Shown piece after piece: positions 45,180 to 52,433 of a stretch of DNA of 64,000 bases; within the stretch, counting starts at the first letter, position 1, and every line of letters begins with the position of its first letter. The DNA is from Brevibacillus fortis (GTDB lineage Bacteria > Bacillota > Bacilli > Brevibacillales > Brevibacillaceae). The notes under the pieces were generated by a model. It ran no database searches. It worked only from the letters and a program-made list of their open reading frames with translations, and was not told the origin of the DNA. The stretch is taken from contig NZ_PXZM01000013.1 of NCBI RefSeq assembly GCF_003013395.1, forward strand, positions 42,614 through 106,613. The letters are read 5' to 3'. Position numbers and translations under genes: made by a program.

Positions 45180-46022
45180 CTATTTGGACCCAGTTAGGGT
45201 AATTCCCTCAACAAAATGCTTCTGCAAGAAAATAAAGACGATGATCATCGGCCAAATGGCAAGAACGGAGCCCGCCATCAAAATCGGGTAGTTCGTCAAG
45301 TTTGTGTGCTCACCAGTCAAGTACGCCAAGCCAGCGGAGAGCGGCATTTTATCAGGCGTGCTGTTGACGATTAGCGGCCACATCAGGTCGTTCCAAGACC
45401 ACAACGCTACGAAAATGGCGAGTGCGATCAAGCCGGGCTTCGCCAGCGGCAGCATAATTCTCCAGTAAATCTGAAAATGGTTGCAGCCATCGAGCTTCGC
45501 CGCTTCTTCCAATTCTTTTGGTAGCGACATGAAAAACTGGCGCAGAAGAAACGTACCGAATGCACTGAACAATCCCGGTACAATCAATGCTGTCAAAGTA
45601 TTCAGCCAGCCAAGCTCTTTCATGATCATAAATTGCGGGAGTAGAAACACCTGGCCTGGAACCATCAAAACGGTCAAGAACAGGATGAACAAGGCGTTGC
45701 GCCCTGGAAACTCAATTCGCGCGAATGCGTACGCCGCAAGCGAGCAGAGGAATACTTGTCCGATTACCTTCGCCACGGTTGTGATCACGGTATTCCAATA
45801 AAAGTCCAAGAAGGGCAGCATCTCAAAAATATGGGTGTAATTCTCCCATTGATACTTAGTCGGCAAAATGACCGGAGGTACCTGCGTCGATTCGCCAAGT
45901 GACTTGAGAGAAGTGAGAACCATCCAGACGAACGGTGCAACCATCACGAGAGCACCCACAATCAACATCAGATGAACCAGCAAATTCTTGGCCGTTTTAT
46001 TCAGACTCGTATAAGCACTCAT
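45180..46022 (-). CDS. ABC sugar transporter permease (MalG/CUT1 type)
   Basis: 280 residues, six predicted membrane helices, with the EAA loop EEAAKLDGCNHFQIYWRIMLP that contacts the ATPase. It pairs with the MalF-type permease just upstream in the operon. The import pathway is the CUT1 family for oligosaccharides and polyols. No ATPase gene is found in this operon, which fits sharing of a common ATPase such as MsmX. Confidence 0.92.
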   Translation of the reverse strand: MSAYTSLNKTAKNLLVHLMLIVGALVMVAPFVWMVLTSLKSLGESTQVPPVILPTKYQWENYTHIFEMLPFLDFYWNTVITTVAKVIGQVFLCSLAAYAFARIEFPGRNALFILFLTVLMVPGQVFLLPQFMIMKELGWLNTLTALIVPGLFSAFGTFLLRQFFMSLPKELEEAAKLDGCNHFQIYWRIMLPLAKPGLIALAIFVALWSWNDLMWPLIVNSTPDKMPLSAGLAYLTGEHTNLTNYPILMAGSVLAIWPMIIVFIFLQKHFVEGITLTGSK

Positions 46023-46052
46023 TTCATATCCCTCCCATCTGTCCAGTATCGA

Positions 46053-47003
46053 TTAATCATAGTGAACCCATTTTTTCTGCAATTTCATTTGAATAGCGGT
46101 GACGATCAGAATCATGACCAGAAGCACGACGGCAACTGCGGCCGCATAGCCACCGTTCCCCGATTCGAATCCATTCGTAAAGAACAAGTACGCCATCGTT
46201 TGTGTCTGCTCTGTTGCCGGGTTGCCCATTTTGCTTCCGAGCATCAGATAAATCAGGTCAAATACTTGAAACGCCCCAATCAAGGAAGTGATACTGACGA
46301 AAAAGATCGAAGGGGTCAACAGCGGCAGGGTAATCTTGAAAAACATGCGAATCGGACCCGCTCCGTCAATTTCTGCTGCTTCGTAATAGCTTCTCGGTAT
46401 GCCTTGGAGTCCAGCCAGAAAAATCACCATGTTGTATCCGATAGAACTCCAAACGGCTACGATAATTACCGCATACAAAGCAATAGCGGGATCAGATATC
46501 CAGCGTGGGCCCTCAATGCCCACCAAGCCCAGTAAATAATTGATCAGACCGTAATCAGCGTTGTACAACCATCTCCACACCATCGCCACCGCAGCTGCCA
46601 TCGTCACAACGGGCAGGAAGTACAGGGTGCGATAAATCGTAATGCCCTTAATTTTCTGATTAAGCAGCACAGCGATAAAAATGGAGATGGCGATACCTAC
46701 TGGAACTGCGACCACTGTATAAATCAGCGTGTTCTTCAGCGCGATCCACAAGTAAGGGTCCTTGAACAACAACTCGTAATTATGTAAGCCAGCCCACTTG
46801 TACTTGCCGAATCCTCCCCATTTGGTAAAGCTCAAATATATGGTTTGTACGATTGGCCATAAGTAGAAGACACCCAACCCGATCAGTGTGGGAGCAATCA
46901 TGAGATACGCCCAGAACCAATCACTTCTCTTCATGCGATTCAACGATTTTTTCGTTTTTGGCTGGACGGCGGCGTGCATTTCAGGCTGCAACTGGCTGCT
47001 CAT
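46053..47003 (-). CDS. ABC sugar transporter permease (MalF/CUT1 type)
   Basis: 316 residues, six membrane helices, with the EAA motif YEAAEIDGAGPIRMFFKIT. A basic N-terminal tail precedes the first helix (about 30, FWAYLMIAPTLIGLGVFYLWP). With its MalG-type partner it forms the channel. I use ATG 47003 (AAGGAGG about 10 bases upstream); an ATG nine bases earlier is only two bases from that site. A hairpin lies between it and the binding-protein gene. Confidence 0.92.
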   Translation of the reverse strand: MSSQLQPEMHAAVQPKTKKSLNRMKRSDWFWAYLMIAPTLIGLGVFYLWPIVQTIYLSFTKWGGFGKYKWAGLHNYELLFKDPYLWIALKNTLIYTVVAVPVGIAISIFIAVLLNQKIKGITIYRTLYFLPVVTMAAAVAMVWRWLYNADYGLINYLLGLVGIEGPRWISDPAIALYAVIIVAVWSSIGYNMVIFLAGLQGIPRSYYEAAEIDGAGPIRMFFKITLPLLTPSIFFVSITSLIGAFQVFDLIYLMLGSKMGNPATEQTQTMAYLFFTNGFESGNGGYAAAVAVVLLVMILIVTAIQMKLQKKWVHYD

Positions 47004-47034
47004 CGCATTCATTCCCTCCTTACATCAGCTTTTC

Positions 47035-47071
47035 AAAAAAGGATGGCCTCGTCCATGATACGAAGCCATCC
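47035..47071 (-). terminator. Intercistronic terminator/attenuator in the sugar operon
   Basis: A - strand hairpin of GGATGGC-TTCGT and ACGA-GGCCATCC followed by a T-run, between the binding-protein stop and the permease start. It may make binding protein more abundant than permease. Confidence 0.75.
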
Positions 47072-47083
47072 ATCATGGACCTT

Positions 47084-48364
47084 TTATTCTTGACTCAGCA
47101 TTTCGTTCATTTTTTGCGCGAGCTCCTTGGAAGCATCCTCTACGCTCATTTGACCAGCCCATGCCTTGGTCATGAGCTCGGTTTCCAGCTTGGCCCACTT
47201 CGCCGTGTCTTTCGAAATCGGATACGGTTTCGCTACAGCTGCCTGATCAATAAAAATTTTCAGATTAAAGTTTGGCATGGATTGCATCCATGTATCTTGT
47301 GTTCCGTTAAACGCTGGAATCGCAGCACCCGATTTTGCCAGGATTTCTGCCCCTTCTTTAGAGCCCAAAAATTTCACGAATTCCCATGCTTCCTTTGGAT
47401 GCTTGGTATTGGCCGCAATCACATTGCCCAGGCCGTGAATGACGCTTGTGTTCTCTTTCCCTTTTGGAAGATACGTCACGTCTACTTTGTCCTTTGTATA
47501 CTCATTCTTATTAAAAGCGGATGCCATCCATGATCCGTTGTACATCATCGCGATCTTACCTGATTCAAACAGCTGTGTTGCCTCTGTTTCGGACAATTGC
47601 GCTGCGGTTGGCGATGCTTTTTCGTTGATCAGGTCTGTCCAAAACTTGAGACCTTCGATTGTTTCCGGTTTGTCATAGCCGGACGTTTTCTTGTCTTCCG
47701 AAATGATATAGCCACCATTTTGATAGATGGTGTTATAGAAGCCGTCCTGTCCATAAGGAGGTGCTGCAATTCCCCAAACGCCTTTTTTCTCATCCGTCAG
47801 TTGTTTTGCTACTTCCTTCAGCTTGTTCCAATCCCAGGTTTCGTCTGGATACGGTACTTTTGCATCGTCAAGCAGTTTCTTGTTGTACCAAAGGCCAATG
47901 GTGTCGAAATCTTTCGGTAGCGCGTAGTTTTGTCCATCGTAGGTGTAGAGATCAACGAGAGCTTTTGGATAATTGTTCAGATCGATGCCATCTGCCTTGA
48001 TTTGATCTGTAATCGGCAAGAGCATGTCATTCGCTGCGTATTTAATGATACGCGGACCATTAATCCAAAAAATGTCCGGCAAGGTGCCACCCGTTGCGGC
48101 TGCCTCCATCTTTGTCCAATATTGTTTGTTAGGCGTTAGCTCGATCTTGATGTCCACGTTCGGGTTTTTTTCGTTAAACTTTTTCGCCATTTCCTCTATC
48201 GCTGGCATTTGGTTTTTGTCCCACAGCGCGTACGTGAGCGTTACCTTTTCGCCTGAAGCAGCACTGCCAGTCGTTCCAGCTGGCGCTGAGCTCTGCCCGC
48301 CGCCCGAACATCCTGCCACTGCTACCAAGAGAGCAGCCATTGCAATCGAAACCAACTTCTTCAT
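47084..48364 (-). CDS. Extracellular solute-binding lipoprotein (CUT1)
   Basis: 426 residues. A lipoprotein signal ends in VAVAGC, so Cys19 should be lipidated and the protein tethered outside the membrane. The mature part follows the MalE plan: VTLTYALWDKNQMPAIEEMA, then FKNPNV-type and GGTLPDIFWINGPR. Such a protein binds a sugar or oligosaccharide and presents it to the MalF/MalG permeases. First structural gene of the operon, behind the ROK regulator. Confidence 0.92.
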   Translation of the reverse strand: MKKLVSIAMAALLVAVAGCSGGGQSSAPAGTTGSAASGEKVTLTYALWDKNQMPAIEEMAKKFNEKNPNVDIKIELTPNKQYWTKMEAAATGGTLPDIFWINGPRIIKYAANDMLLPITDQIKADGIDLNNYPKALVDLYTYDGQNYALPKDFDTIGLWYNKKLLDDAKVPYPDETWDWNKLKEVAKQLTDEKKGVWGIAAPPYGQDGFYNTIYQNGGYIISEDKKTSGYDKPETIEGLKFWTDLINEKASPTAAQLSETEATQLFESGKIAMMYNGSWMASAFNKNEYTKDKVDVTYLPKGKENTSVIHGLGNVIAANTKHPKEAWEFVKFLGSKEGAEILAKSGAAIPAFNGTQDTWMQSMPNFNLKIFIDQAAVAKPYPISKDTAKWAKLETELMTKAWAGQMSVEDASKELAQKMNEMLSQE

Positions 48365-48485
48365 CAGAAATCCCTCCTCGATTTACGTTCTCCTCTTTTA
48401 CCCCCAGAATATAGCCAAACCCGACACGCTTCCCTTTTCGACTCGCCCCCTTTCAACGATTTTTTATGGTTCAACTTTCTTTTTC

Positions 48486-48507
48486 CAGTGATCAAATAAA
48501 GTATGCA
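48486..48507. promoter_or_regulatory. Half-site similar to the ROK regulator operator
   Basis: On the - strand TACTTTATTTGATCACTGG shares ACTTTAT and TGATCA with the palindromic site at 49753-49770. It lies upstream of the binding-protein gene, so it may be a second binding site. Confidence 0.35.
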
Positions 48508-48514
48508 AAAAAGA

Positions 48515-48548
48515 TGTTACAAGCTGAAGTGAAAAACATCTTGTAACA
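48515..48548 (-). terminator. Terminator of the ROK regulator gene
   Basis: Arms TGTTACAAG/CTTGTAACA with a 16-base loop and a T-run on the - strand; it overlaps the gene's last codons. Confidence 0.7.
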
Positions 48549-49722
48549 AAACAGCAGCAGCAGCCTTGACCTCGAAATCAGCCCCCAATACAGTTGGACG
48601 GAATTCCAGGCCTTCAACCATCGTCCCCATCGCTTGAACCATCACTTGCTTTTGGATGCGCTCAAACAACACTTGGTTGTCCCGTATCATTTCTCCACCG
48701 AGAATAATCAAGCTCGGGTTGAACAAATTCACCAGGTTCACAATACCGATCGACAAGTACGAAGCGATCTCGTCGACGATATCTTGGCATACTTGATCCC
48801 CTTGATGCAGGGCTTGGCGGAAGACATCAAACGTGATTCTTGTCATGTCTCCGTCAGCCAAATCCATGACGAGCGTTTCTTTTCCGCGTGTAACGGCGGA
48901 CAGTAAGCCTGAGTAAATGGCCGGCCACGCCACGTAATTTTCCAAACAGCCGACGTTTCCACAATCACAGCGCATCCCACTTCGATCGACTGTCGTATGC
49001 CCGAATTCACCTGCTCCACCACGGCTTCCGCGGAAGATGGAACCGTTTACAACAAGTCCTGAACCAACCCCTTCTCCTACGGTAACAAACAGGAGATTAT
49101 CAGCATTCATTCCACCACCGAAGTTTTTTTCTGCCAGCGCGATTGCATTGGCATCATTGTCGAGCCATGTTTTTAGCCCAAAGCGCTCTTCCGCCATGTC
49201 CTTTAGCGGAACATCATGCAAACGCAACTTGGAGTTGAAGCGGATGACCCCACTGGCTGCATCGACAATCCCTGGTGCGATGATGGAAATGCCTAGACAT
49301 CGACTGACATCATCCACCGACTGGAGAAAGTCCTCAATCGAATCCAGCACATACTGGATGATCAGGTCACTCACTAGACCAGCTTTCACCGGATAGATTT
49401 TCTTTTGCTTTGTAGTCGCTTCCAAATTCATTTCGGCAATCGTAATCGCTGTATTCGTAATGGAGACGCCAATCAAAAACTTCCCGTCTGGACAGAAGCG
49501 AACCATAATCGGCTTGCGGCCACCCTTTGACTCACCTGTTCCATCTTCTGCAACCATACCGTCCCGGATCAGCTCATTGACTGCCGAGGTGACCGTTGTT
49601 GGACTGATGCCCTGCTTTTTGGCGATATCACTTCGCGAGATAGGCCCAAACTGGCGAATGGTGTCGAGTATAATAAAGCGATTAAGCTCTTGGATTAGTT
49701 TCAGATCTCCAGTTCTGCGCAT
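48517..49722 (-). CDS. ROK family transcriptional repressor (NagC/XylR type)
   Basis: 401 residues. An N-terminal winged helix (about 5-75: LNRFIILDTIRQFGPISRSD, ISPTTVTSAVNELI) precedes a ROK domain with GEGVGSGLVVNG, GEFGHTTVDRSG and the zinc motif C-D-C-G-N-V-G-C. It is a sugar-responsive repressor of NagC/XylR type. It lies upstream of the binding-protein gene on the same strand with its own terminator between, and a palindrome just upstream of its own start suggests autoregulation. The effector is probably the operon's substrate or its phosphate. Confidence 0.9.
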   Translation of the reverse strand: MRRTGDLKLIQELNRFIILDTIRQFGPISRSDIAKKQGISPTTVTSAVNELIRDGMVAEDGTGESKGGRKPIMVRFCPDGKFLIGVSITNTAITIAEMNLEATTKQKKIYPVKAGLVSDLIIQYVLDSIEDFLQSVDDVSRCLGISIIAPGIVDAASGVIRFNSKLRLHDVPLKDMAEERFGLKTWLDNDANAIALAEKNFGGGMNADNLLFVTVGEGVGSGLVVNGSIFRGSRGGAGEFGHTTVDRSGMRCDCGNVGCLENYVAWPAIYSGLLSAVTRGKETLVMDLADGDMTRITFDVFRQALHQGDQVCQDIVDEIASYLSIGIVNLVNLFNPSLIILGGEMIRDNQVLFERIQKQVMVQAMGTMVEGLEFRPTVLGADFEVKAAAAVLLQDVFHFSL

Positions 49723-49752
49723 CGTATTCGTTCATCCTTTGTTTTTCCAATG

Positions 49753-49770
49753 ACTTTATAAAGTGATCAT
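49753..49770. promoter_or_regulatory. Palindrome upstream of the ROK regulator
   Basis: ACTTTATAAAGT (49753-49764) is a perfect 12-bp palindrome followed by GATCAT, about 31 bases before the ROK start. ACTTTAT is shared with the site before the binding-protein gene. Confidence 0.4.
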
Positions 49771-49787
49771 ACTGAAATTTTTATTTT

Positions 49788-50099
49788 GTGTCAATTTTGT
49801 TTTTTCTTAGATTTCAATTAATTTTTCTTGATCGACTATCACCTAGACCTCCGACCCCAGACAAGCTGATATACTTGAATTACCAAAACTTGTTTGAGGT
49901 GACCACACGCGTATTTGCAAAAAACGTTGCCCTAACAAATGGCACTGCCAAGTTCGGTTACAATTGCCCATTAGCCACTCTCATCTGGAAGCACGGCTCC
50001 ACCCACTATGAACTAACGTATCATTTTTATTATGAGGAGGATGTGGAAGCCAAACTGGTGGATATCGCCAATACTTACAACCAAAAGAACCTCCCTTAA
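49788..50099 (+). CDS. Doubtful 103-residue ORF, possible gene remnant
   Basis: An open frame in the gap between the ROK regulator and the YcdB-like gene. The C-terminal two thirds (LIWKHGSTHYELTYHFYYEE, then IANTYNQKNLP) look like ordinary protein, but the N-terminal part is low quality, no ribosome site precedes any of the possible starts, and no family is recognised. It could be a remnant, a small real gene or chance. The remaining sequence in this gap (49723-49787 and 50100-50134) holds a promoter region, the palindrome and a terminator. Confidence 0.25.
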   Translation: MSILFFLRFQLIFLDRLSPRPPTPDKLIYLNYQNLFEVTTRVFAKNVALTNGTAKFGYNCPLATLIWKHGSTHYELTYHFYYEEDVEAKLVDIANTYNQKNLP

Positions 50100-50121
50100 A
50101 CCGTTGGAAAAGGAGGTTCTT
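50083..50121 (-). terminator. Intrinsic terminator of the YcdB-like gene
   Basis: Arms AAGAACCTCC/GGAGGTTCTT, with a T-run on the - strand 14 bases after the stop at 50135. It overlaps the 3' end of the doubtful + strand ORF. Confidence 0.7.
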
Positions 50122-50134
50122 CTTGCATGTGCTC

Positions 50135-51679
50135 TTATTCTGTGGGACCGTAGGTATAAAACTCACCCGTCAACGCATCTATTTTTGCATCGAATAAACT
50201 AGGTAATGTATAAACGAGAGAAGCTTTGCCTTCCTCTTGCAAGATATACTGTAGCTGCAACGGATATTTCTTGAGTAAAGCGGCTGCCGCTTTTTCCTGG
50301 GAGATTGCCTTCTTCGGATCAAGCATCACTCCATTGACCTTTTCATTGAGATCGATCCCCATAACTTTCCCGTTGCTGCCGTTGATCAAGATACGCGTCC
50401 GCCAATCCTCTACAGGAATCCCTTGCTCTTGCTTCACAAAATGAAAGGAGTATTGATTTGTACTTTCATCATATTCTCCGGGCTGAAGTAGCAGCAGCTC
50501 GCCTGTATCAGCAGGAACGATCTCTGCTAATTCATTTATGGCAAATTGCAAAGCCTGCTCTTGCGTCAATTTTTTGGTAGATGCCTTTGACACACTTGTA
50601 TCTACGACACGATAGTACACGATTGAACCTGTTTTCGGCTCGATTAACATGCTCCCAATCCATCCGTCTTCAGTCCTCCACGAATAATTCGTACGCCCCT
50701 CCCATTTGTGTGTTTTCCAGAAATAATCGATAATCACGGGTTTTTCACCAGTCAAATCTTCAAAAAAGGCATTCCCTTTCGAGAAATCATAACCGGTACG
50801 CTGAGTCAGATATACTTGTGCTTCTGTTCGGGATTTCACTACGGCCTGGCTGGTACCCTTTGGTTTCACATTCACTTTACTATGATACGGCATATTCACG
50901 CTGTCTTTGCCGGACACGGCATCCAACTTCCCGGAGAAAGCAGGGACGTAGAGGAGCTTGTATGTTTTTCCATCTTGATCGAGGGAATACCATAATTTCA
51001 TATAGGTGGACAGCTGATTCTCGGCTTTTTCTTTGGAAAGGATCTGATCCAATTTCGCGAAGGAGATTTTTCCGATAGATTTGCCAAGGGATTTTCCTAT
51101 GATTTGTCCCTCGTGATCAACTTGTACCTGAATGATATCGTCTGTAAAAGGAACACCGTTGACCATACGTACAAACTGAATGGTATTTGTTTGTCCATCG
51201 AAAACCTTCGCAACCCCGTCCCCATCCAGTTGGTATCCTGCCATGTCTTCTCCATACAACTTTTTCATAAACGACACGGCTATTTCTTTCGATTTGTCGA
51301 TAGGGTATAGCGTTTGGCTTTTTTTGTTATATGCTTCATGTTTACCAAACTCAAGTAGATCCCCCGTATTTTTATCGAGGACTAAGTAAACGAGATCGGC
51401 TCTGTTTTCTTTGGACTTGTACTTATTCACGATCAGATACGCGTTTTCTTTCAATACCACTTCCGTAGCTGGATAATCTTTCAGATAAGGGAGGAGGCTA
51501 GCTGCTTTCTTTACTCCTTTTTCTACCAGCTTGTTTATTTCGGGTGTCACTTGCTCTACTTTTCCTTTTTCTGAAGTAGAAGTTATCGAGTTCTCTCCTG
51601 CCAATGCACCACTAGGAGATGACATTGCAATACTTGCAGCCATCAGGAGGAACACAGCGTGCGTCACTTTTTTCATCAT
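50135..51679 (-). CDS. Secreted YcdB/YcdC-type protein with PepSY-like repeats
   Basis: 514 residues. A signal peptide (MMKKVTHAVFLLMAASIAMS) is followed by a long region with the YcdB layout: tandem alpha/beta units resembling PepSY/propeptide domains. Telling segments are YLVLDKNTGDLLEFG, IQFVRMVNGVPFTDD, YDFSKGNAFFEDLTGEKPV, and AISQEKAAAALLKKYP with YVLQEEG-type tails. PepSY modules bind and restrain proteases outside the cell, and this protein may likewise modulate secreted proteases; that is inference. The longest frame starts earlier but GAGGAAGAG lies before ATG 51679. No protease gene is adjacent. Confidence 0.78.
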   Translation of the reverse strand: MMKKVTHAVFLLMAASIAMSSPSGALAGENSITSTSEKGKVEQVTPEINKLVEKGVKKAASLLPYLKDYPATEVVLKENAYLIVNKYKSKENRADLVYLVLDKNTGDLLEFGKHEAYNKKSQTLYPIDKSKEIAVSFMKKLYGEDMAGYQLDGDGVAKVFDGQTNTIQFVRMVNGVPFTDDIIQVQVDHEGQIIGKSLGKSIGKISFAKLDQILSKEKAENQLSTYMKLWYSLDQDGKTYKLLYVPAFSGKLDAVSGKDSVNMPYHSKVNVKPKGTSQAVVKSRTEAQVYLTQRTGYDFSKGNAFFEDLTGEKPVIIDYFWKTHKWEGRTNYSWRTEDGWIGSMLIEPKTGSIVYYRVVDTSVSKASTKKLTQEQALQFAINELAEIVPADTGELLLLQPGEYDESTNQYSFHFVKQEQGIPVEDWRTRILINGSNGKVMGIDLNEKVNGVMLDPKKAISQEKAAAALLKKYPLQLQYILQEEGKASLVYTLPSLFDAKIDALTGEFYTYGPTE

Positions 51680-51941
51680 TTCTCTTCCTCTCGTCTGTTC
51701 ATTTTTGCTTTCTCCCATTCATTATTCGAACCGCAATCTGTTTTGTTTCAATTTTCCTGAAAAATTCACACAAAAAAGTATTCCTCCGATGAATCGAAGA
51801 AACGATGGACGTATTTGCCTGCTACTCCCGATTCTGGTAAGCAACGAGGTTGCAGTGATCCAATCGGAACGCTGAGCCTTATGGCTTGGCTTATTTCTTA
51901 TGTATGTTAAAATTTACAAAAAAGGGAAACGAGGCGTTAGT

Positions 51942-52184
51942 ATGAGTGAGCAGCCCTTTTGGTTTAAAGCGATAGCAACGATTGTTGTTGTCATTGGAAT
52001 TTTAGCACTACTGACAAGTGTCGCTTTCTTTCAGCTATTAGCATTAGTAGGCCTTGTCGTTATCTGTGCGTCGAAAGGCGTATTGGAATGGAAAAAGAAC
52101 AGAGACTGGGCTGTTATTATTTTTGGACTTACTGCAATCCAAATCGTTATTTTTATCAATGCATGTTATCACTTTTTCACATAA
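51942..52184 (+). CDS. Small three-helix membrane protein
   Basis: 80 residues with three predicted membrane segments (about 9-25, 27-45 and 56-76) and a short charged loop EWKKNRD between the second and third. ATG 51942 follows CGAGGCG. I do not recognise a family. It lies 99 bases upstream of a 26-residue amphipathic peptide on the same strand. If the peptide is antimicrobial this protein could be its immunity partner, but nothing in the sequence requires it; the peptide has its own promoter. Confidence 0.65.
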   Translation: MSEQPFWFKAIATIVVVIGILALLTSVAFFQLLALVGLVVICASKGVLEWKKNRDWAVIIFGLTAIQIVIFINACYHFFT

Positions 52185-52220
52185 GCCACAGGCCCAGTCA
52201 GCACAAAAGGAAAATATTTC

Positions 52221-52249
52221 TTGATAACTATTATGAACATTAATATAAT
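52221..52249 (+). promoter_or_regulatory. Near-consensus SigA promoter of the 26-residue peptide
   Basis: -35 TTGATA (52221), exactly 17 bases, -10 TATAAT (52244). The gene start is 35 bases after the -10, and AAGGAGGGG lies between. Confidence 0.85.
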
Positions 52250-52283
52250 AATAGTGAATTTGGAATTTTAAGGAGGGGCTTCT

Positions 52284-52364
52284 ATGAATACTGCAATTGC
52301 GATTCTTACTTTTATTGGAGATCTCATTCCATTAGTCCTCCAACTGTTAAAAGCCTTTGCTTAA
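52284..52364 (+). CDS. 26-residue amphipathic hydrophobic peptide (PSM/toxin/bacteriocin-like)
   Basis: Too short for ordinary gene finding but well supported: ATG 52284, an optimal AAGGAGGGG seven bases upstream, a near-consensus promoter before it and a strong hairpin after it. It begins MNTAIAILTF, has GDLIPL in the centre and ends LLKAFA. On a helical wheel Asn2, Thr9, Gly12, Asp13, Pro16, Gln20 and Lys23 all fall on one 100-degree arc, and apart from Ile5 the large hydrophobic residues lie outside it. Net charge is about zero. The design resembles phenol-soluble modulins (for example PSM-mec) and also leaderless bacteriocins and type I toxins. There is no leader, Cys or transporter. Function is unknown. 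Confidence 0.72.
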   Translation: MNTAIAILTFIGDLIPLVLQLLKAFA

Positions 52365-52382
52365 TTTCCAAACGAGCAAATA

Positions 52383-52425
52383 GGGGCTGTTCCTCCGTCA
52401 TTTTCATGACTGGAGGGACAGCCCC
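52383..52425. terminator. Strong hairpin between peptide gene and chitinase
   Basis: 19-base stem starting GGGGCTGT and ending ACAGCCCC with one mismatch and a short loop. It lies 18 bases after the peptide stop and 8 bases from the chitinase stop, so it probably ends both. Confidence 0.8.
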
Positions 52426-52433
52426 TTCCTTAC

